64,000 bases of DNA from Leifsonia shinshuensis (GCF_013410375.1 NZ_JACCFL010000001.1:372001-436000), one strand, 5' to 3'; numbered from the stretch's first letter, positions 25,513 to 34,238 are shown. A program made the numbers and translations. The notes: generated by a model not told the origin, from the sequence alone.

Positions 25513-26916
25513 ATGAGCATGGCCGTCGACGGTCTGGTCAGCGGACTCAACACCACCCAGCTGATCAGCCAGCTGATGCAGGCGGAGGCCGTCCCGCAGA
25601 CCCTGCTCAAGAACAAGGTCGCGGACTCCACCACCTACATCACGGCGATGCAGACGCTGAACAGCAAGATCGCGGCGCTCGCCACCTCGGCGGCCGCCCT
25701 CGCGAAGCCGACCGGCACCGACCTCCACACCGCCTCCACCAGCTCCACCTCCGTCACCGCGACGGCGGGCACGGGCGCAGTGGACGGCACCATCGACTTC
25801 ACCGTCGACCGCCTCGCGCAGTCGCAGGTCATCGTCACCGGCCCGCTCTCGCAGTGGCCGGACAATCCCCCGACGCTCACCTTCGTGGGCTCGGACGGCA
25901 CGACGACGCAGGTCACGGCCGCCAGCAACTCGCTCGCCGACGTCGCGTCGGCGATCAACAAGGCGGGAGTGGGCGTCAGCGCCACCCAGGTCGCCGCCGG
26001 CACCGACCCGGCGACCGGCCAGCCGCTCTACCGCCTGCAGCTCAGCTCGGCGAAGACCGGAGCGGCAGCCGCCTTCACCGTCTACCGCGGCACGCCGGCC
26101 GCCGTGACAGCAGGCACCGCCACCAACCTCCTCAGCGACCCCGGCGCCGCGCAGGTTCGGCAGGCCCAGGACGCGCAGGTCACGCTCTGGGCGGGCTCGG
26201 CCGCGGCGCAGGCCGTGACCAGCTCCAGCAACACGTTCACCACGGTGCTCCCCGGCGTCTCGCTGACCGTCAGCGCCGCCTCCACCACCCCGGTGACGCT
26301 CACGGTCGCCCGCGACGACACCTCGATCTCGAACGCGGCGAACGCGCTGGTGACCAGCCTGAACGACGCCTTCTCCTTCATCGCGCAGAAGCAGGCCGTC
26401 TCGACCGGCACCGACACGGCGGGCGGGACCACGGTCACCGCGGGCCCGTTCACCGGCGACTCGACCGTCCGCGATGCGAACCAGAAGCTCATGGACGCGG
26501 TGATCGCGCCGATCAACGGGATCTCCCCCAGCACCTACGGCATCAGCATCACCAGCGACGGGCAGGTGACGTTCGACAAGACCGCCTTCACCACCGCTCT
26601 GGCGAACAACCCCGACGGCGTGAAGTCGGCGCTCGCGACCATCGCCCAGCGCGTCTCCGACGCCGCGACCGTCGCCAGCGACAAGTACACCGGCACCATC
26701 ACGACGAAGATCCAGGGCGAGCAGGCGACGGTCAAGAGCCTCAACACGCAGATCGCCGACTGGGACACGCGTCTCGCCGACCGCAAAGCCACACTCCAGA
26801 AGACCTATGCGAACCTCGAAGTCCAGTTGCAGCAGCTCCAGTCCCAGTCGTCGTGGCTGAGCGGGCAGCTCGCCTCCCTCTCCGCAAGCTCGTCGTCCTC
26901 GTCGTCGGGTCACTGA
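25513..26916 (+). CDS. fliD: Flagellar filament cap protein (HAP2)
   Basis: The 467-residue protein starts MSMAVDGLVSGLNTTQLISQ, the canonical FliD opening (GLxSGLDTxxLI). The FliD N-terminal domain is about 1-110. The C-terminal domain (about 260-450) ends in coiled coil (QTYA-like NLEVQLQQLQSQSSWLSGQL) and a Ser-rich tail. It caps the growing filament and folds flagellin. ATG at 25513 follows AGGAGGGAGA. fliS follows with a TGATG overlap. Confidence 0.92.
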   Translation: MSMAVDGLVSGLNTTQLISQLMQAEAVPQTLLKNKVADSTTYITAMQTLNSKIAALATSAAALAKPTGTDLHTASTSSTSVTATAGTGAVDGTIDFTVDRLAQSQVIVTGPLSQWPDNPPTLTFVGSDGTTTQVTAASNSLADVASAINKAGVGVSATQVAAGTDPATGQPLYRLQLSSAKTGAAAAFTVYRGTPAAVTAGTATNLLSDPGAAQVRQAQDAQVTLWAGSAAAQAVTSSSNTFTTVLPGVSLTVSAASTTPVTLTVARDDTSISNAANALVTSLNDAFSFIAQKQAVSTGTDTAGGTTVTAGPFTGDSTVRDANQKLMDAVIAPINGISPSTYGISITSDGQVTFDKTAFTTALANNPDGVKSALATIAQRVSDAATVASDKYTGTITTKIQGEQATVKSLNTQIADWDTRLADRKATLQKTYANLEVQLQQLQSQSSWLSGQLASLSASSSSSSSGH

Positions 26917-27389
26917 TGGGTATGCTCAACACCGCCGCCGCGAAGCTGTCGGCCTACAACCGGGACAGCGTGCTGTCCGCCAGCCCGGCGCGCCTGCTCA
27001 CGATGCTCTACGACCGCCTGGTCCTCGACCTCACCCGCGCCGAGGAGGCACTGCGCGCCGAGGCGTGGCCGACCGCGTGGGAGAACCTGCGGCACGCCGA
27101 CCAGATCGTCGCCGAGCTCGCGTCGAGCCTGAAGGTCGACCTCTGGGACGGCGCCGAGAGCCTGCTCCAGCTGTACGGCTACCTGGCCGACCTCATCGTC
27201 GCCGGCACCATCGAGCACGACGCCGACAAGGTCCGCGAGGCGATCGAGCTCGTCGAGCCGCTCCAGGCGGCCTGGCATGAGGCCGCCGCGTCGTTGCCCG
27301 CCTCGACGGCGCCGTCCATCGTCCCCGCCTCGCCGTTCGGCGCGGGCGACCCCGCTGCGGAGACCGGTCGTGACCTCGGCGTCGCCTGA
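26916..27389 (+). CDS. fliS: Flagellar export chaperone FliS
   Basis: The 157-residue protein has an N-terminus MGMLNTAAAKLSAYNRDSVL, then ASPARLLTMLYDRLVLDLTR, the FliS signature that clamps flagellin's C-terminus. Helical segments reach about residue 125. The last 30 residues are a Pro/Ala-rich tail absent from short FliS proteins. It starts in a TGATG overlap with fliD and overlaps the next gene by 20 nt. Confidence 0.9.
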   Translation: MGMLNTAAAKLSAYNRDSVLSASPARLLTMLYDRLVLDLTRAEEALRAEAWPTAWENLRHADQIVAELASSLKVDLWDGAESLLQLYGYLADLIVAGTIEHDADKVREAIELVEPLQAAWHEAAASLPASTAPSIVPASPFGAGDPAAETGRDLGVA

Positions 27390-27657
27390 CTGGGCCGAGG
27401 CGCTGGAGCGCATGGAGCACGAGCTGCACCGCGCCCTCGCCAAGGTCGAGCCGGTCCCCTGGCGCACCCCGGCCGGGCTCGGGCCGATCCCCGAGGAGCT
27501 CCAGGAGCGCGCCGCGCGCCTGCTGGAGGCGCAGCTGCACACCATCCGCTACCTCGAGGACGTGCGTCAGACCACCGCCAAGCACCTCGCCGCGGTCAGC
27601 TCCGTTCCCCGCACGGAGCTCGGTCCGCACCCCGTCTACTTCGACCTCATCGGCTGA
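27370..27657 (+). CDS. Small helical protein in the fliT position
   Basis: The 95-residue product begins at GTG 27370 (VTSASPDWAEALERMEHELH), inside the end of fliS. It is mainly amphipathic helix (ERMEHELHRALAKVE; EELQERAARLLEAQLHTIRY). Its place after fliD-fliS and its size fit FliT, the FliD chaperone, but I see no diagnostic FliT motif. An uncharacterised conserved flagellar protein is the alternative. Confidence 0.6.
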   Translation: MTSASPDWAEALERMEHELHRALAKVEPVPWRTPAGLGPIPEELQERAARLLEAQLHTIRYLEDVRQTTAKHLAAVSSVPRTELGPHPVYFDLIG

Positions 27658-27854
27658 CGATCCGCCCTCCCGGGCGTGTCGCGGGCGTTCAGCGACCGTT
27701 CAACCCACGGGGGTCGACAGCCTGGTCTGCGGCGATTCGTCCTCCCCAGCTTCTCTACCTGTGGATAACTCTGGGGAAAAGCCGTGGATGAGTGCCGATA
27801 ACGTGTGGAGGACACGCGCGGCATGTGTGGAATCTCAGAATTCACAGGAAAAGA

Positions 27855-27877
27855 AAATGCCTTCTGACCAGGCATTT
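27855..27877. terminator. Candidate bidirectional terminator
   Basis: AAATGCCT and AGGCATTT are perfect 8-bp arms with a 7-nt loop, flanked by A-rich sequence on the left and TTTAT on the right. It could end the fliD-fliS unit, about 200 nt after its last stop. Confidence 0.5.
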
Positions 27878-27930
27878 ATCGCATTTTCACGCTCAATCGA
27901 AGCTATGTTCTAAACCACAACGGTGTAATT

Positions 27931-27951
27931 CACACCCCGAATAGGGGTGTG
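27931..27951. promoter_or_regulatory. Palindrome related to the CCCC-N5-GGGG boxes
   Basis: CACACCCC and GGGGTGTG are perfect 8-bp arms with the 5-nt centre GAATA. The inner CCCC-N5-GGGG matches the two boxes between flgN and the sigma gene. It lies about 128 bp upstream of the flgB FliA-type promoter and overlaps a TGTGGATAA box at its right end. Confidence 0.5.
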
Positions 27952-28078
27952 GATAAATCTGTGACTTCACCTCACCTGCACAGACTCATCCACAGGCCGG
28001 CCGAACCGCTACGACACCGCGCGGACGACCCTCGTTCACCCTGTCGAGGTGCCCCGCGAAGAGGGGGTGCGACGGCCG

Positions 28079-28105
28079 TAACGCTTCCGGGACCGCGGCC
28101 GATAG
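28079..28105 (+). promoter_or_regulatory. FliA-type promoter of the flgB operon
   Basis: TAACG (28079-28083), 14 nt, GCCGATAG (28098-28105). It lies 73 nt upstream of the flgB start and should drive the operon through flgE. Confidence 0.85.
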
Positions 28106-28178
28106 AGGCCTACGAGCACGGATCGCTCGACGACTGGCCACGGACGGGCCGCCCCTTCGACCACCGATGGAGTGCAGC

Positions 28179-28520
28179 GTGCTCGAATCCGTGACCACGG
28201 CCGCCCTGACGAGCGCCCTCAATGGCCTGTCGGCGCGCCAGCGCGCGATCGCGAACAACATCGCCAACGTCAACACCCCCGGCTACACCGCAGAGCGCGT
28301 CTCCTTCGAGGACGCCCTCGCCGCCTCGGTCGCCCGGGGCGACGGCCACGTCTCCGCGACGACCGCGCGCTCCCTGGAGCCCACCCGGCTCGACGGCAAC
28401 AACGTCAACCTCGACACCGAGACGCTCTCCAACGTCGACACGGTGCTCATGTACCAGTTCGCCTCCCAGGCCGCCGGCAACGAGTTCTCCGCGGTCCGCG
28501 CCGCGCTGAAGACGAGCTGA
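28179..28520 (+). CDS. flgB: Flagellar basal-body rod protein FlgB
   Basis: The 113-residue protein has the rod-family motif RQRAIANNIANVNTPGYTAE near 20-39, with a C-terminal helix region YQFASQAAGNEFSAVRAALK. FlgB is the proximal rod subunit. GTG at 28179 was chosen because GGAG lies 6 nt upstream; an ATG four codons earlier overlaps that ribosome site. It is the first gene of the twelve-gene operon under the FliA-type promoter. Confidence 0.9.
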   Translation: MLESVTTAALTSALNGLSARQRAIANNIANVNTPGYTAERVSFEDALAASVARGDGHVSATTARSLEPTRLDGNNVNLDTETLSNVDTVLMYQFASQAAGNEFSAVRAALKTS

Positions 28521-28557
28521 CCGGCGCCGTCCGACCAGAGGACCGAAAGGACACACG

Positions 28558-28950
28558 ATGACATTCGACGCCATCGGCATCGCCGGCACCGGATTGACCC
28601 TGCACCGCAAGTGGCTGGACGCGATCTCGGACAACATGGCCAACATCAACACGGCGAAGCCCACGAGCGGCGCGGCCTTCCAGGCCCGCTACATCGTCGC
28701 GCAGGAGGGGGAGGGCGTCTCCGGGGCCTACGTCGCGGGCGCCGCCTACGGCAGCGCGGTCGGCCGGCTGGTCTACGAGCCGGACAACCCCGTCGCCGAC
28801 GCCAAGGGCTACGTGCGCTACCCGGACATCGACCTCTCCGAGCAGATGGGCGCGCTCATCATGGCGCAGCGCGGGTACCAGGCGAACGCCGCCGTGGTGG
28901 ACCGCGCCAAGGAGAGCTACCAGGCCGCCCTCCAGATCGGGAGGAACTGA
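28558..28950 (+). CDS. flgC: Flagellar basal-body rod protein FlgC
   Basis: The 130-residue protein starts MTFDAIGIAGTGLTLHRKWL and has DAISDNMANINTAKPT near 22-36. The C-terminal YQANAAVVDRAKESYQAALQ is the conserved rod end motif. It is a proximal rod component. The gene lies 37 nt after flgB and overlaps fliE by one base (TGATG). Confidence 0.93.
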   Translation: MTFDAIGIAGTGLTLHRKWLDAISDNMANINTAKPTSGAAFQARYIVAQEGEGVSGAYVAGAAYGSAVGRLVYEPDNPVADAKGYVRYPDIDLSEQMGALIMAQRGYQANAAVVDRAKESYQAALQIGRN

Positions 28951-29264
28951 TGCCCGTCGGCGCGATCGGCGCGATCGGATCGATCGGCGCGACCTCCGGC
29001 ATCGCCGGCACCACCTCCGCGAACTCCGTGTCGGGAAGCGGCGGCGCCTCGTTCGGCGACGCCCTCACCGGCGCCGTCGACAACCTCCAGCAGCTCCAGG
29101 GCACCAGCGACTCGCTCGCCATCAAGGCCGTCACCGGCAACCTGGACGACATCCACAACGCGACCATCGCCTCCACCCGTGCCCAGGTCACGCTCGAGCT
29201 GGTCGCGGGCGTCCGCAACAAGGCCGTCGACGCCTTCAACGAGATCATGAGGATGCAGGCCTGA
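28950..29264 (+). CDS. fliE: Flagellar hook-basal body protein FliE
   Basis: The 104-residue protein has a Gly/Ser-rich N-terminus (GAIGAIGSIGATSG). The FliE core runs from SFGDALTGAVDNLQQLQGTS to ELVAGVRNKAVDAFNEIMRM. FliE links the MS ring to the rod. It starts and ends with TGATG overlaps, between flgC and fliF. Confidence 0.9.
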   Translation: MPVGAIGAIGSIGATSGIAGTTSANSVSGSGGASFGDALTGAVDNLQQLQGTSDSLAIKAVTGNLDDIHNATIASTRAQVTLELVAGVRNKAVDAFNEIMRMQA

Positions 29265-30862
29265 TGCCCCAGCAGGTGACGAGCTTCTTCCGGCGGCTCG
29301 GCGACACGATCCGCGGGTTCAGCGTGGCCCAGCGGGTCATCGCCGTCATCGGCGTTGCCGTGATCGGGCTCGGCGCGGCCGGCCTGGCGATGTGGGCGTC
29401 GCAGCCCTCGTACACCCCGCTGTTCTCCGGGCTGCAGGCCGCCGACGCCTCGGCGATCGTCGACCAGCTGCGCACCGACGGCGTCCCGTACCAGCTCACC
29501 GACGGGGGTGGGACCATCCTGGTGCCCCAGGAGAAGGTCTACGACGAGCGCCTGAAGGCGGCGTCGGCGGGCCTGCCGACCTCCACCACCAACGGCTACT
29601 CGCTGCTCGACAAGATGGGCGTCACCTCCTCGGAGTTCCAGCAGTCCGTCACCTACAAGCGGGCGATGGAGGGCGAGCTGGCCAACACGATCTCCGCCAT
29701 GAAGGGCGTCAAGACGGCGTCCGTCCGCCTCGCCATCCCTGCAGACACGGTGTTCACCTCGCAGAAGCAGGACCCGACCGCGTCCGTCTTCATCGAGCCG
29801 CAGGCCGGCGTCACCCTGAGCTCCGATCAGGTCCAGGCGATCGTGCACCTCACCAGCGCCGCGGTCACCGGCATGCAGCCGACCGACGTCTCGGTCGTCG
29901 ACGCCAATGGAAACGTCCTCAGCACGGTCGGCGCCGGTGCGACCGGGGGAGCGGACAAGCAGGCCAACGACTACGAGTCGCGCGTGAAGACCGCTGTGCA
30001 GGACATGCTCGACAAGGTCGTCGGCGCCGGGAACGCCACCGTCGCCGTCGCGGCCGACGTCAGCAACGAGTCGGCGCAGCGCACCACCGAGCAGTACACG
30101 ACGCCGACCAACGCGCCCGCGACCAGCGAGACCACCCAGAAGGAGACCTACACCGGCTCCGGCGGCTCGGCGGCCGGGGTGCTCGGCCCCGACAACATCG
30201 CGGTCCCGAACGGCAGCAGCGGCAACGGAACTTTCAACTCCGAGTCCAGCACCAAGGACAACGCGGTCGACAAGGTCACGGAGCAGCGCACCATCCCGGC
30301 CGGCGCCGTCACCCGGCAGACCGTCTCGGTCGCGGTGAACTCGGACGCCGTGAGCAATGTCAGCGCGAACGAGCTCCGCAACATGGTGAACGCCGCAGCC
30401 GGCATCAATACCGCGCGCGGCGACTCGGTCAGCGTCCAGCTGGTGCCGTTCAGCAAGACCGGAGCGACCGAGGCGGCCAAGGCGATCCAGGAGGCCAAGG
30501 ACGCCGCCGCCGCCGACCAGCTCACCGGCATCATCCGCAGCTCCATTATCGGCGCCGCCATCGTCGCGGCCGCGATCATCGCGTTCGCGCTGTTCCGCCG
30601 CAGCAGGAAGCGCGCCGCCGAGGACGCCGAGCTGGAGGCCGAGCGCGCCGAGTCGCTGGCGATGGAGGCCTCGCCGTTCCCGGTCGCGCTCGACCCGGCG
30701 CCGCCGACGGTCCCGATGCAACTCGACCCGCTGCCGGACCCGACCGCGCCCGAGCTCGAGGCCGAGCGCCGCCGCCAGGAGATCGAGGCCCTCGCCGAGC
30801 GCGACCCGCAGAAGACCGCTGAGTTCCTGCGCAGCCTGATGGAGGACCGGGCCGGCGTATGA
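29264..30862 (+). CDS. fliF: Flagellar MS-ring protein FliF
   Basis: The 532-residue protein has an N-terminal helix (about 25-45, VIAVIGVAVIGLGAAGLAMW). The YscJ/FliF periplasmic domain includes LFSGLQAADASAIVDQLRTD and ASVRLAIPADTVFTSQKQDP. A C-terminal helix follows (about 425-445), then a cytoplasmic tail ending DPQKTAEFLRSLMEDRAG, which binds FliG. It assembles the base ring in the membrane. ATG overlaps the fliE stop; the end overlaps fliG by 4 nt. Confidence 0.95.
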   Translation: MPQQVTSFFRRLGDTIRGFSVAQRVIAVIGVAVIGLGAAGLAMWASQPSYTPLFSGLQAADASAIVDQLRTDGVPYQLTDGGGTILVPQEKVYDERLKAASAGLPTSTTNGYSLLDKMGVTSSEFQQSVTYKRAMEGELANTISAMKGVKTASVRLAIPADTVFTSQKQDPTASVFIEPQAGVTLSSDQVQAIVHLTSAAVTGMQPTDVSVVDANGNVLSTVGAGATGGADKQANDYESRVKTAVQDMLDKVVGAGNATVAVAADVSNESAQRTTEQYTTPTNAPATSETTQKETYTGSGGSAAGVLGPDNIAVPNGSSGNGTFNSESSTKDNAVDKVTEQRTIPAGAVTRQTVSVAVNSDAVSNVSANELRNMVNAAAGINTARGDSVSVQLVPFSKTGATEAAKAIQEAKDAAAADQLTGIIRSSIIGAAIVAAAIIAFALFRRSRKRAAEDAELEAERAESLAMEASPFPVALDPAPPTVPMQLDPLPDPTAPELEAERRRQEIEALAERDPQKTAEFLRSLMEDRAGV

Positions 30863-31878
30863 ACGACACGAAGACCCCGCTGACCGGCCCCCAGAAGGTC
30901 GCCGTCGTGCTGATGAACATGGATCAGCACCGCGCCGCCCAGGTGATGAAGCAGTTCTCCGACGAGGAGGCTGACGAGATCACCGCGGAGATCCTCCGGC
31001 TGCGCCGGGTCGACCCCTCCGTCGCCGAGAAGGCGCTCAGCGAGTTCCACGACTTGACCGCCCGCGGCGGCGTGAGCACGCGCGGCGGCCGCGACATCGC
31101 CGTCGGCCTGCTGGAGGCCTCGTTCGGCGCCGAGCGGGCGACCGGCGTGATGAACCGGGTCGCGTCGTCGATGGCGGGCAAGCAGTTCGAGTTCCTCGAC
31201 GCGGTCGAGCCGGCTCAGGTCCAAATGCTGCTCGCGGGGGAGTTGCCGCAGACCAGCGCGCTCGTGCTCGCGCACCTGCGGGCCGACCACGCCTCCCGCG
31301 TGCTCGCCGGGCTGGACGACGACGCGCGCACCGAGGTCGCGCACGCGATCGCGACGATGGGCTCCCCGAGCCCCGACGCCGTGCGGGTCGTCGCCGACAC
31401 CCTCAAGCAGCGCGCGAGCGCCGTGGTCTCGGCGCGCACGGCCTCCGACTCGGTCGGGGGAGTGCAGCCGCTGGTGGACATCATCAACCGCGCGGACGCG
31501 GCCACCGAGAAGGCGCTGCTGGAGGCCCTGGAGCAGCGGGACCCGGCGCTCGCCGAGGAGGTCCGCTCCCGGATGCTCACCTTCGACGACATCGTGCGGC
31601 TCGACCCGCGCGACGTGCAGCAGGTGCTGCGCGGCGTCGACGCCGCGGTGCTCGCGGTCGCGACGAAGGGCGCGACGGAGGCCGTCACCGCGGTCATCAC
31701 CCAGAACCTGTCCGAGCGCAACCGCGAGATCCTCGAGGACGAGATCCGCATCCTCGGCCCGGTGCGCCTGTCGCAGGTGGAGGACGCCCGCGCGTCGATC
31801 GTCCGCGCCATCCGCGACCTGGAGGCCGCCGGCACCATCACCGTGCAGCGCGGGGACGAGGACGCGTATGTCGAATGA
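30859..31878 (+). CDS. fliG: Flagellar motor switch protein FliG
   Basis: The 339-residue protein starts with LTGPQKVAVVLMNMDQHRAA (FliG_N), then the middle domain VQMLLAGELPQTSALVLAHL near 119-138. The C-terminal torque domain includes FDDIVRLDPRDVQQVLRGVD near 237-256. The charged residues that face MotA lie in the final 100 residues (NREILEDEIRILGPVRLSQV). It works in the C-ring with FliM and FliN. Confidence 0.95.
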   Translation: MNDTKTPLTGPQKVAVVLMNMDQHRAAQVMKQFSDEEADEITAEILRLRRVDPSVAEKALSEFHDLTARGGVSTRGGRDIAVGLLEASFGAERATGVMNRVASSMAGKQFEFLDAVEPAQVQMLLAGELPQTSALVLAHLRADHASRVLAGLDDDARTEVAHAIATMGSPSPDAVRVVADTLKQRASAVVSARTASDSVGGVQPLVDIINRADAATEKALLEALEQRDPALAEEVRSRMLTFDDIVRLDPRDVQQVLRGVDAAVLAVATKGATEAVTAVITQNLSERNREILEDEIRILGPVRLSQVEDARASIVRAIRDLEAAGTITVQRGDEDAYVE

Positions 31879-32467
31879 CGTCGCGTTCGCTCCGCTGACC
31901 GTCCCCGTGCTCGCGGAGACGGAGACCCAGCACGCCGTGGCGGATGCCGCCCGGGCGCGCGGGTTCGCGGCGGGGTACGCCGACGGACGGCGGCAGGCGG
32001 CCGAGGAGCAGGCCGGCTGGCTGGCCGACGCCGAGGCGGTCCGCGCCGCGGAGGCCGCCGAGGCCGCCGACCGCGTCGCGGTGCTGACGCGCGCGCTGCA
32101 GGGGGCGACGGTGGAGCTGCGCGAAGCGACGGTCCCGGTGCTCGCCGACGTGGAGGGTGCGCTGGTCGCCGCGGCGTTCGAGCTGGCGGAGGCGGTGGTG
32201 GGCACCGTGCTCGCCGACCGGCTGGCGGCGGCTCGGGCGGCCGTCGGCCGCGTGTTCGCCGAGGCTCCGGCCGGCGAGGTGGCGGCGATCCGGCTGAACC
32301 CCGGCGACCTGGCCCTGCTCGCGACGACGCACGGTGCGCTCGGAGGGGTGACGACGGTGCCCGATCCGTCGTTGGCCCCCGGCGACGCCATCGCGGAGCT
32401 GCCGGCCGGCTGGCTCGACGCGCGGATCCGCTCCGCGCTCGACCGGGCGAAGGAGGCGCTGCGATGA
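31868..32467 (+). CDS. fliH: Flagellar assembly protein FliH
   Basis: The 199-residue protein is Ala/Glu-rich: GFAAGYADGRRQAAEEQAGW near 35-54 begins the long helix, and the C-terminal domain includes AEAVVGTVLADRLAAARAAV. FliH binds and regulates the FliI ATPase and escorts export substrates. Sequence similarity is weak, as is usual for FliH, so the call rests on position between fliG and fliI, length and composition. It overlaps fliG by 11 nt and fliI by 4 nt. Confidence 0.85.
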   Translation: MSNDVAFAPLTVPVLAETETQHAVADAARARGFAAGYADGRRQAAEEQAGWLADAEAVRAAEAAEAADRVAVLTRALQGATVELREATVPVLADVEGALVAAAFELAEAVVGTVLADRLAAARAAVGRVFAEAPAGEVAAIRLNPGDLALLATTHGALGGVTTVPDPSLAPGDAIAELPAGWLDARIRSALDRAKEALR

Positions 32468-33792
32468 CCGCGGCGCTGGCGAGCTGGGGGAGTGCGGTGC
32501 GCGCCGCCGCGGTCGAGCGTGTCGGCCGGGTGACCGCGGTGGTCGGGCTGGGCGCCGAGATCGAGGGGGTCCGCGCGGCGATCGGCGACCTCGTCGTGAT
32601 CGGCGAGGGGGACGGCGTGCACGCGGAGGTCGTGGCCACGACCTCCGGAGGTGCGAAGGTCATGCCCTACGGGCGCCTGACCGGGATCGCGGCCGGCGCC
32701 CCGGTGCGCGCGGTCCGCAGCCCGCTGCTCGTCCCCACCGGTGACGGGATGCTCGGCCGGGTCGTCGACGCTCTCGGCCGCCCGGTCGACGGCCGCGGCC
32801 CGATCGCGCCGGACGGCTTCGTCACGCTCGACAACCGCGCGCCGGACGCCATGCGGCGCGCGCGCATCCACAGCCCGCTCGGCCTCGGCGTGCGGGTGCT
32901 CGACACCCTCGTCACGGTCGGCCGCGGCCAGCGCCTCGGCCTGTTCGCGGGTTCGGGCGTCGGCAAGTCCTCGCTGCTGTCGATGATCGCGCGGGGGACC
33001 GACGCGGCCGTCTCGGTCATCGCGCTGGTGGGGGAGCGCGGGCGCGAGGTCCGCGAGTTCCTCGAGGACGACCTCGGGCCGGCCGGCCTGGCACGCTCGG
33101 TCGTCGTCGTCGCGACTTCCGACGAGCCGGCCGTGATGCGTCTCCGCGCCGCGTTCGCCGCCACCCGCATCGCGGAGTCGTTCCGCGACCAGGGCCGCGA
33201 CGTCGTGCTCATGATGGACTCGCTCACCCGCGTCGCGATGGCGCAGCGCGAGATCGGCCTCTCGGCGGGCGAGCCGCCGGCGACCCGCGGCTACCCGCCG
33301 TCGACCTTCTCGCTGCTCGCGCAGCTGCTGGAGCGGGCGGGGACCGGGGAGACCGGCTCGATCACCGGCCTCTACACGGTGCTCGTGGACGGCGACGACC
33401 ACAACGAGCCGATCGCCGACGCGGCGCGCAGCATCCTGGACGGGCACGTCGTCCTCGACCGGAGGCTGTCCGTCGTCGGCCACTTCCCGTCCGTCGACGT
33501 GCTCGGCTCGATCTCGCGGCTGGCCTCCCGGGTGACCACGCCGGAGCAGCGGGCCACCGCGACGGCGCTGCGCGGCATCCTCGCCGCCAAGGTGGCCGCG
33601 CAGGACCTGCTGGACGTCGGCGCGTACAAGCCGGGCACCAACCCGCGGGTGGACGCGGCCGTGGCCAACGAGGACGCGATCAACCGGTTCCTGCGACAGG
33701 GGATCGGCGAGCCCTCCGCGTTCGCGGACGGCTGGGCGCGACTGGGCGAGCTGGTGGCGGCAATGCCCGCCGCCGGGACAGGGGTGGTGTGA
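32464..33792 (+). CDS. fliI: Flagellum-specific ATP synthase FliI
   Basis: The 442-residue export ATPase is related to F1-beta. Walker A is FAGSGVGKSSLLSMIARG near 160-177 and Walker B VVLMMDSLTRVAMAQREIGL near 248. The ATP synthase alpha/beta signature PPSTFSLLAQLLERAG appears near 280-296. It hexamerises at the export gate to prepare substrates. ATG at 32464 overlaps fliH. Confidence 0.95.
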   Translation: MTAALASWGSAVRAAAVERVGRVTAVVGLGAEIEGVRAAIGDLVVIGEGDGVHAEVVATTSGGAKVMPYGRLTGIAAGAPVRAVRSPLLVPTGDGMLGRVVDALGRPVDGRGPIAPDGFVTLDNRAPDAMRRARIHSPLGLGVRVLDTLVTVGRGQRLGLFAGSGVGKSSLLSMIARGTDAAVSVIALVGERGREVREFLEDDLGPAGLARSVVVVATSDEPAVMRLRAAFAATRIAESFRDQGRDVVLMMDSLTRVAMAQREIGLSAGEPPATRGYPPSTFSLLAQLLERAGTGETGSITGLYTVLVDGDDHNEPIADAARSILDGHVVLDRRLSVVGHFPSVDVLGSISRLASRVTTPEQRATATALRGILAAKVAAQDLLDVGAYKPGTNPRVDAAVANEDAINRFLRQGIGEPSAFADGWARLGELVAAMPAAGTGVV

Positions 33793-34238
33793 TGGCACGG
33801 ACGTTCCCGCTGGCCGGACTGCTGAGGCTCCGGCAGATCGAGAAGGACCACGCCGCAAGCGACCTCGCCGCGGCCAACGCGCTGCGCCGCGACGTGCAGG
33901 ACCGCCAGGTGCGCGCGATCGCCGCCCTGCACGCCGTGCCGGCGGAGGCCACGGACGCGGGGACGATGTTCGCGCTCGCCGCGGCCCGCGCCTCCTCGCG
34001 CAGCATGCTCGCCGACCTGGCCGTGCTGACCGAGCGCGCCGACGCGGAGGCCGCCGAGGCGCAGCAGGCGTTCACCGAGGCGAAGAAGCGCGCGGTCGGG
34101 CTCGAGAAGCTCGAGGCGCGGCACCAGGCGGAGGTCGTCGCGGGCGAGCTCGGGGCGGAGCAGGCGGCGATCGACGAGATCGCGACCGGCGCGTGGCTGC
34201 GCGAGCGATCCGCCGCAGAGGGAAGGGACGAAGCATGA
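33792..34238 (+). CDS. fliJ: Flagellar export protein FliJ
   Basis: The 148-residue protein is a predicted antiparallel coiled coil (FPLAGLLRLRQIEKDHAASD; then LTERADAEAAEAQQAFTEAK). Its size and position after fliI identify FliJ, the stalk of the export ATPase. ATG at 33792 (TGATG with fliI) was preferred over a GTG one codon earlier. The stop overlaps the next start by 4 nt. Confidence 0.85.
   Translation: MARTFPLAGLLRLRQIEKDHAASDLAAANALRRDVQDRQVRAIAALHAVPAEATDAGTMFALAAARASSRSMLADLAVLTERADAEAAEAQQAFTEAKKRAVGLEKLEARHQAEVVAGELGAEQAAIDEIATGAWLRERSAAEGRDEA

Larger units (their letters stand above)
27658..28178. promoter_or_regulatory. AT-richer intergenic region before the flgB operon
   Basis: This 521-bp gap has a lower-GC core (about 27750-27990). 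It contains two exact TGTGGATAA boxes (27760-27768 and 27948-27956), the reverse complement of the DnaA box TTATCCACA, plus weaker relatives (GTGGATGAG, TCATCCACA). It also holds a perfect IR AAATGCCT/AGGCATTT at 27855-27877 that could be a terminator, the CACACCCC-GAATA-GGGGTGTG palindrome at 27931-27951, and the FliA-type promoter at 28079. I see no gene. Confidence 0.6.

Noticed and set aside
27766..27802. FliA-type promoter at GCCGATAAC (27794)
   Set aside because: The only TAAC upstream (27766-27769) is 24 nt away, not 15, and the site is nearly 400 bp from the next gene. All five accepted promoters share the exact spacing.
27760..27956. Chromosomal origin of replication
   Set aside because: Only two exact DnaA boxes, no dense cluster, and no dnaA, dnaN, rpmH or parAB genes nearby.
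30148..33858. Open frame of more than 1200 codons on the minus strand opposite fliF-fliI
   Set aside because: It is antisense to four clearly recognisable, overlapping flagellar genes. Its translation is Arg/His/Asp-rich low-complexity sequence typical of GC-rich third-position bias.
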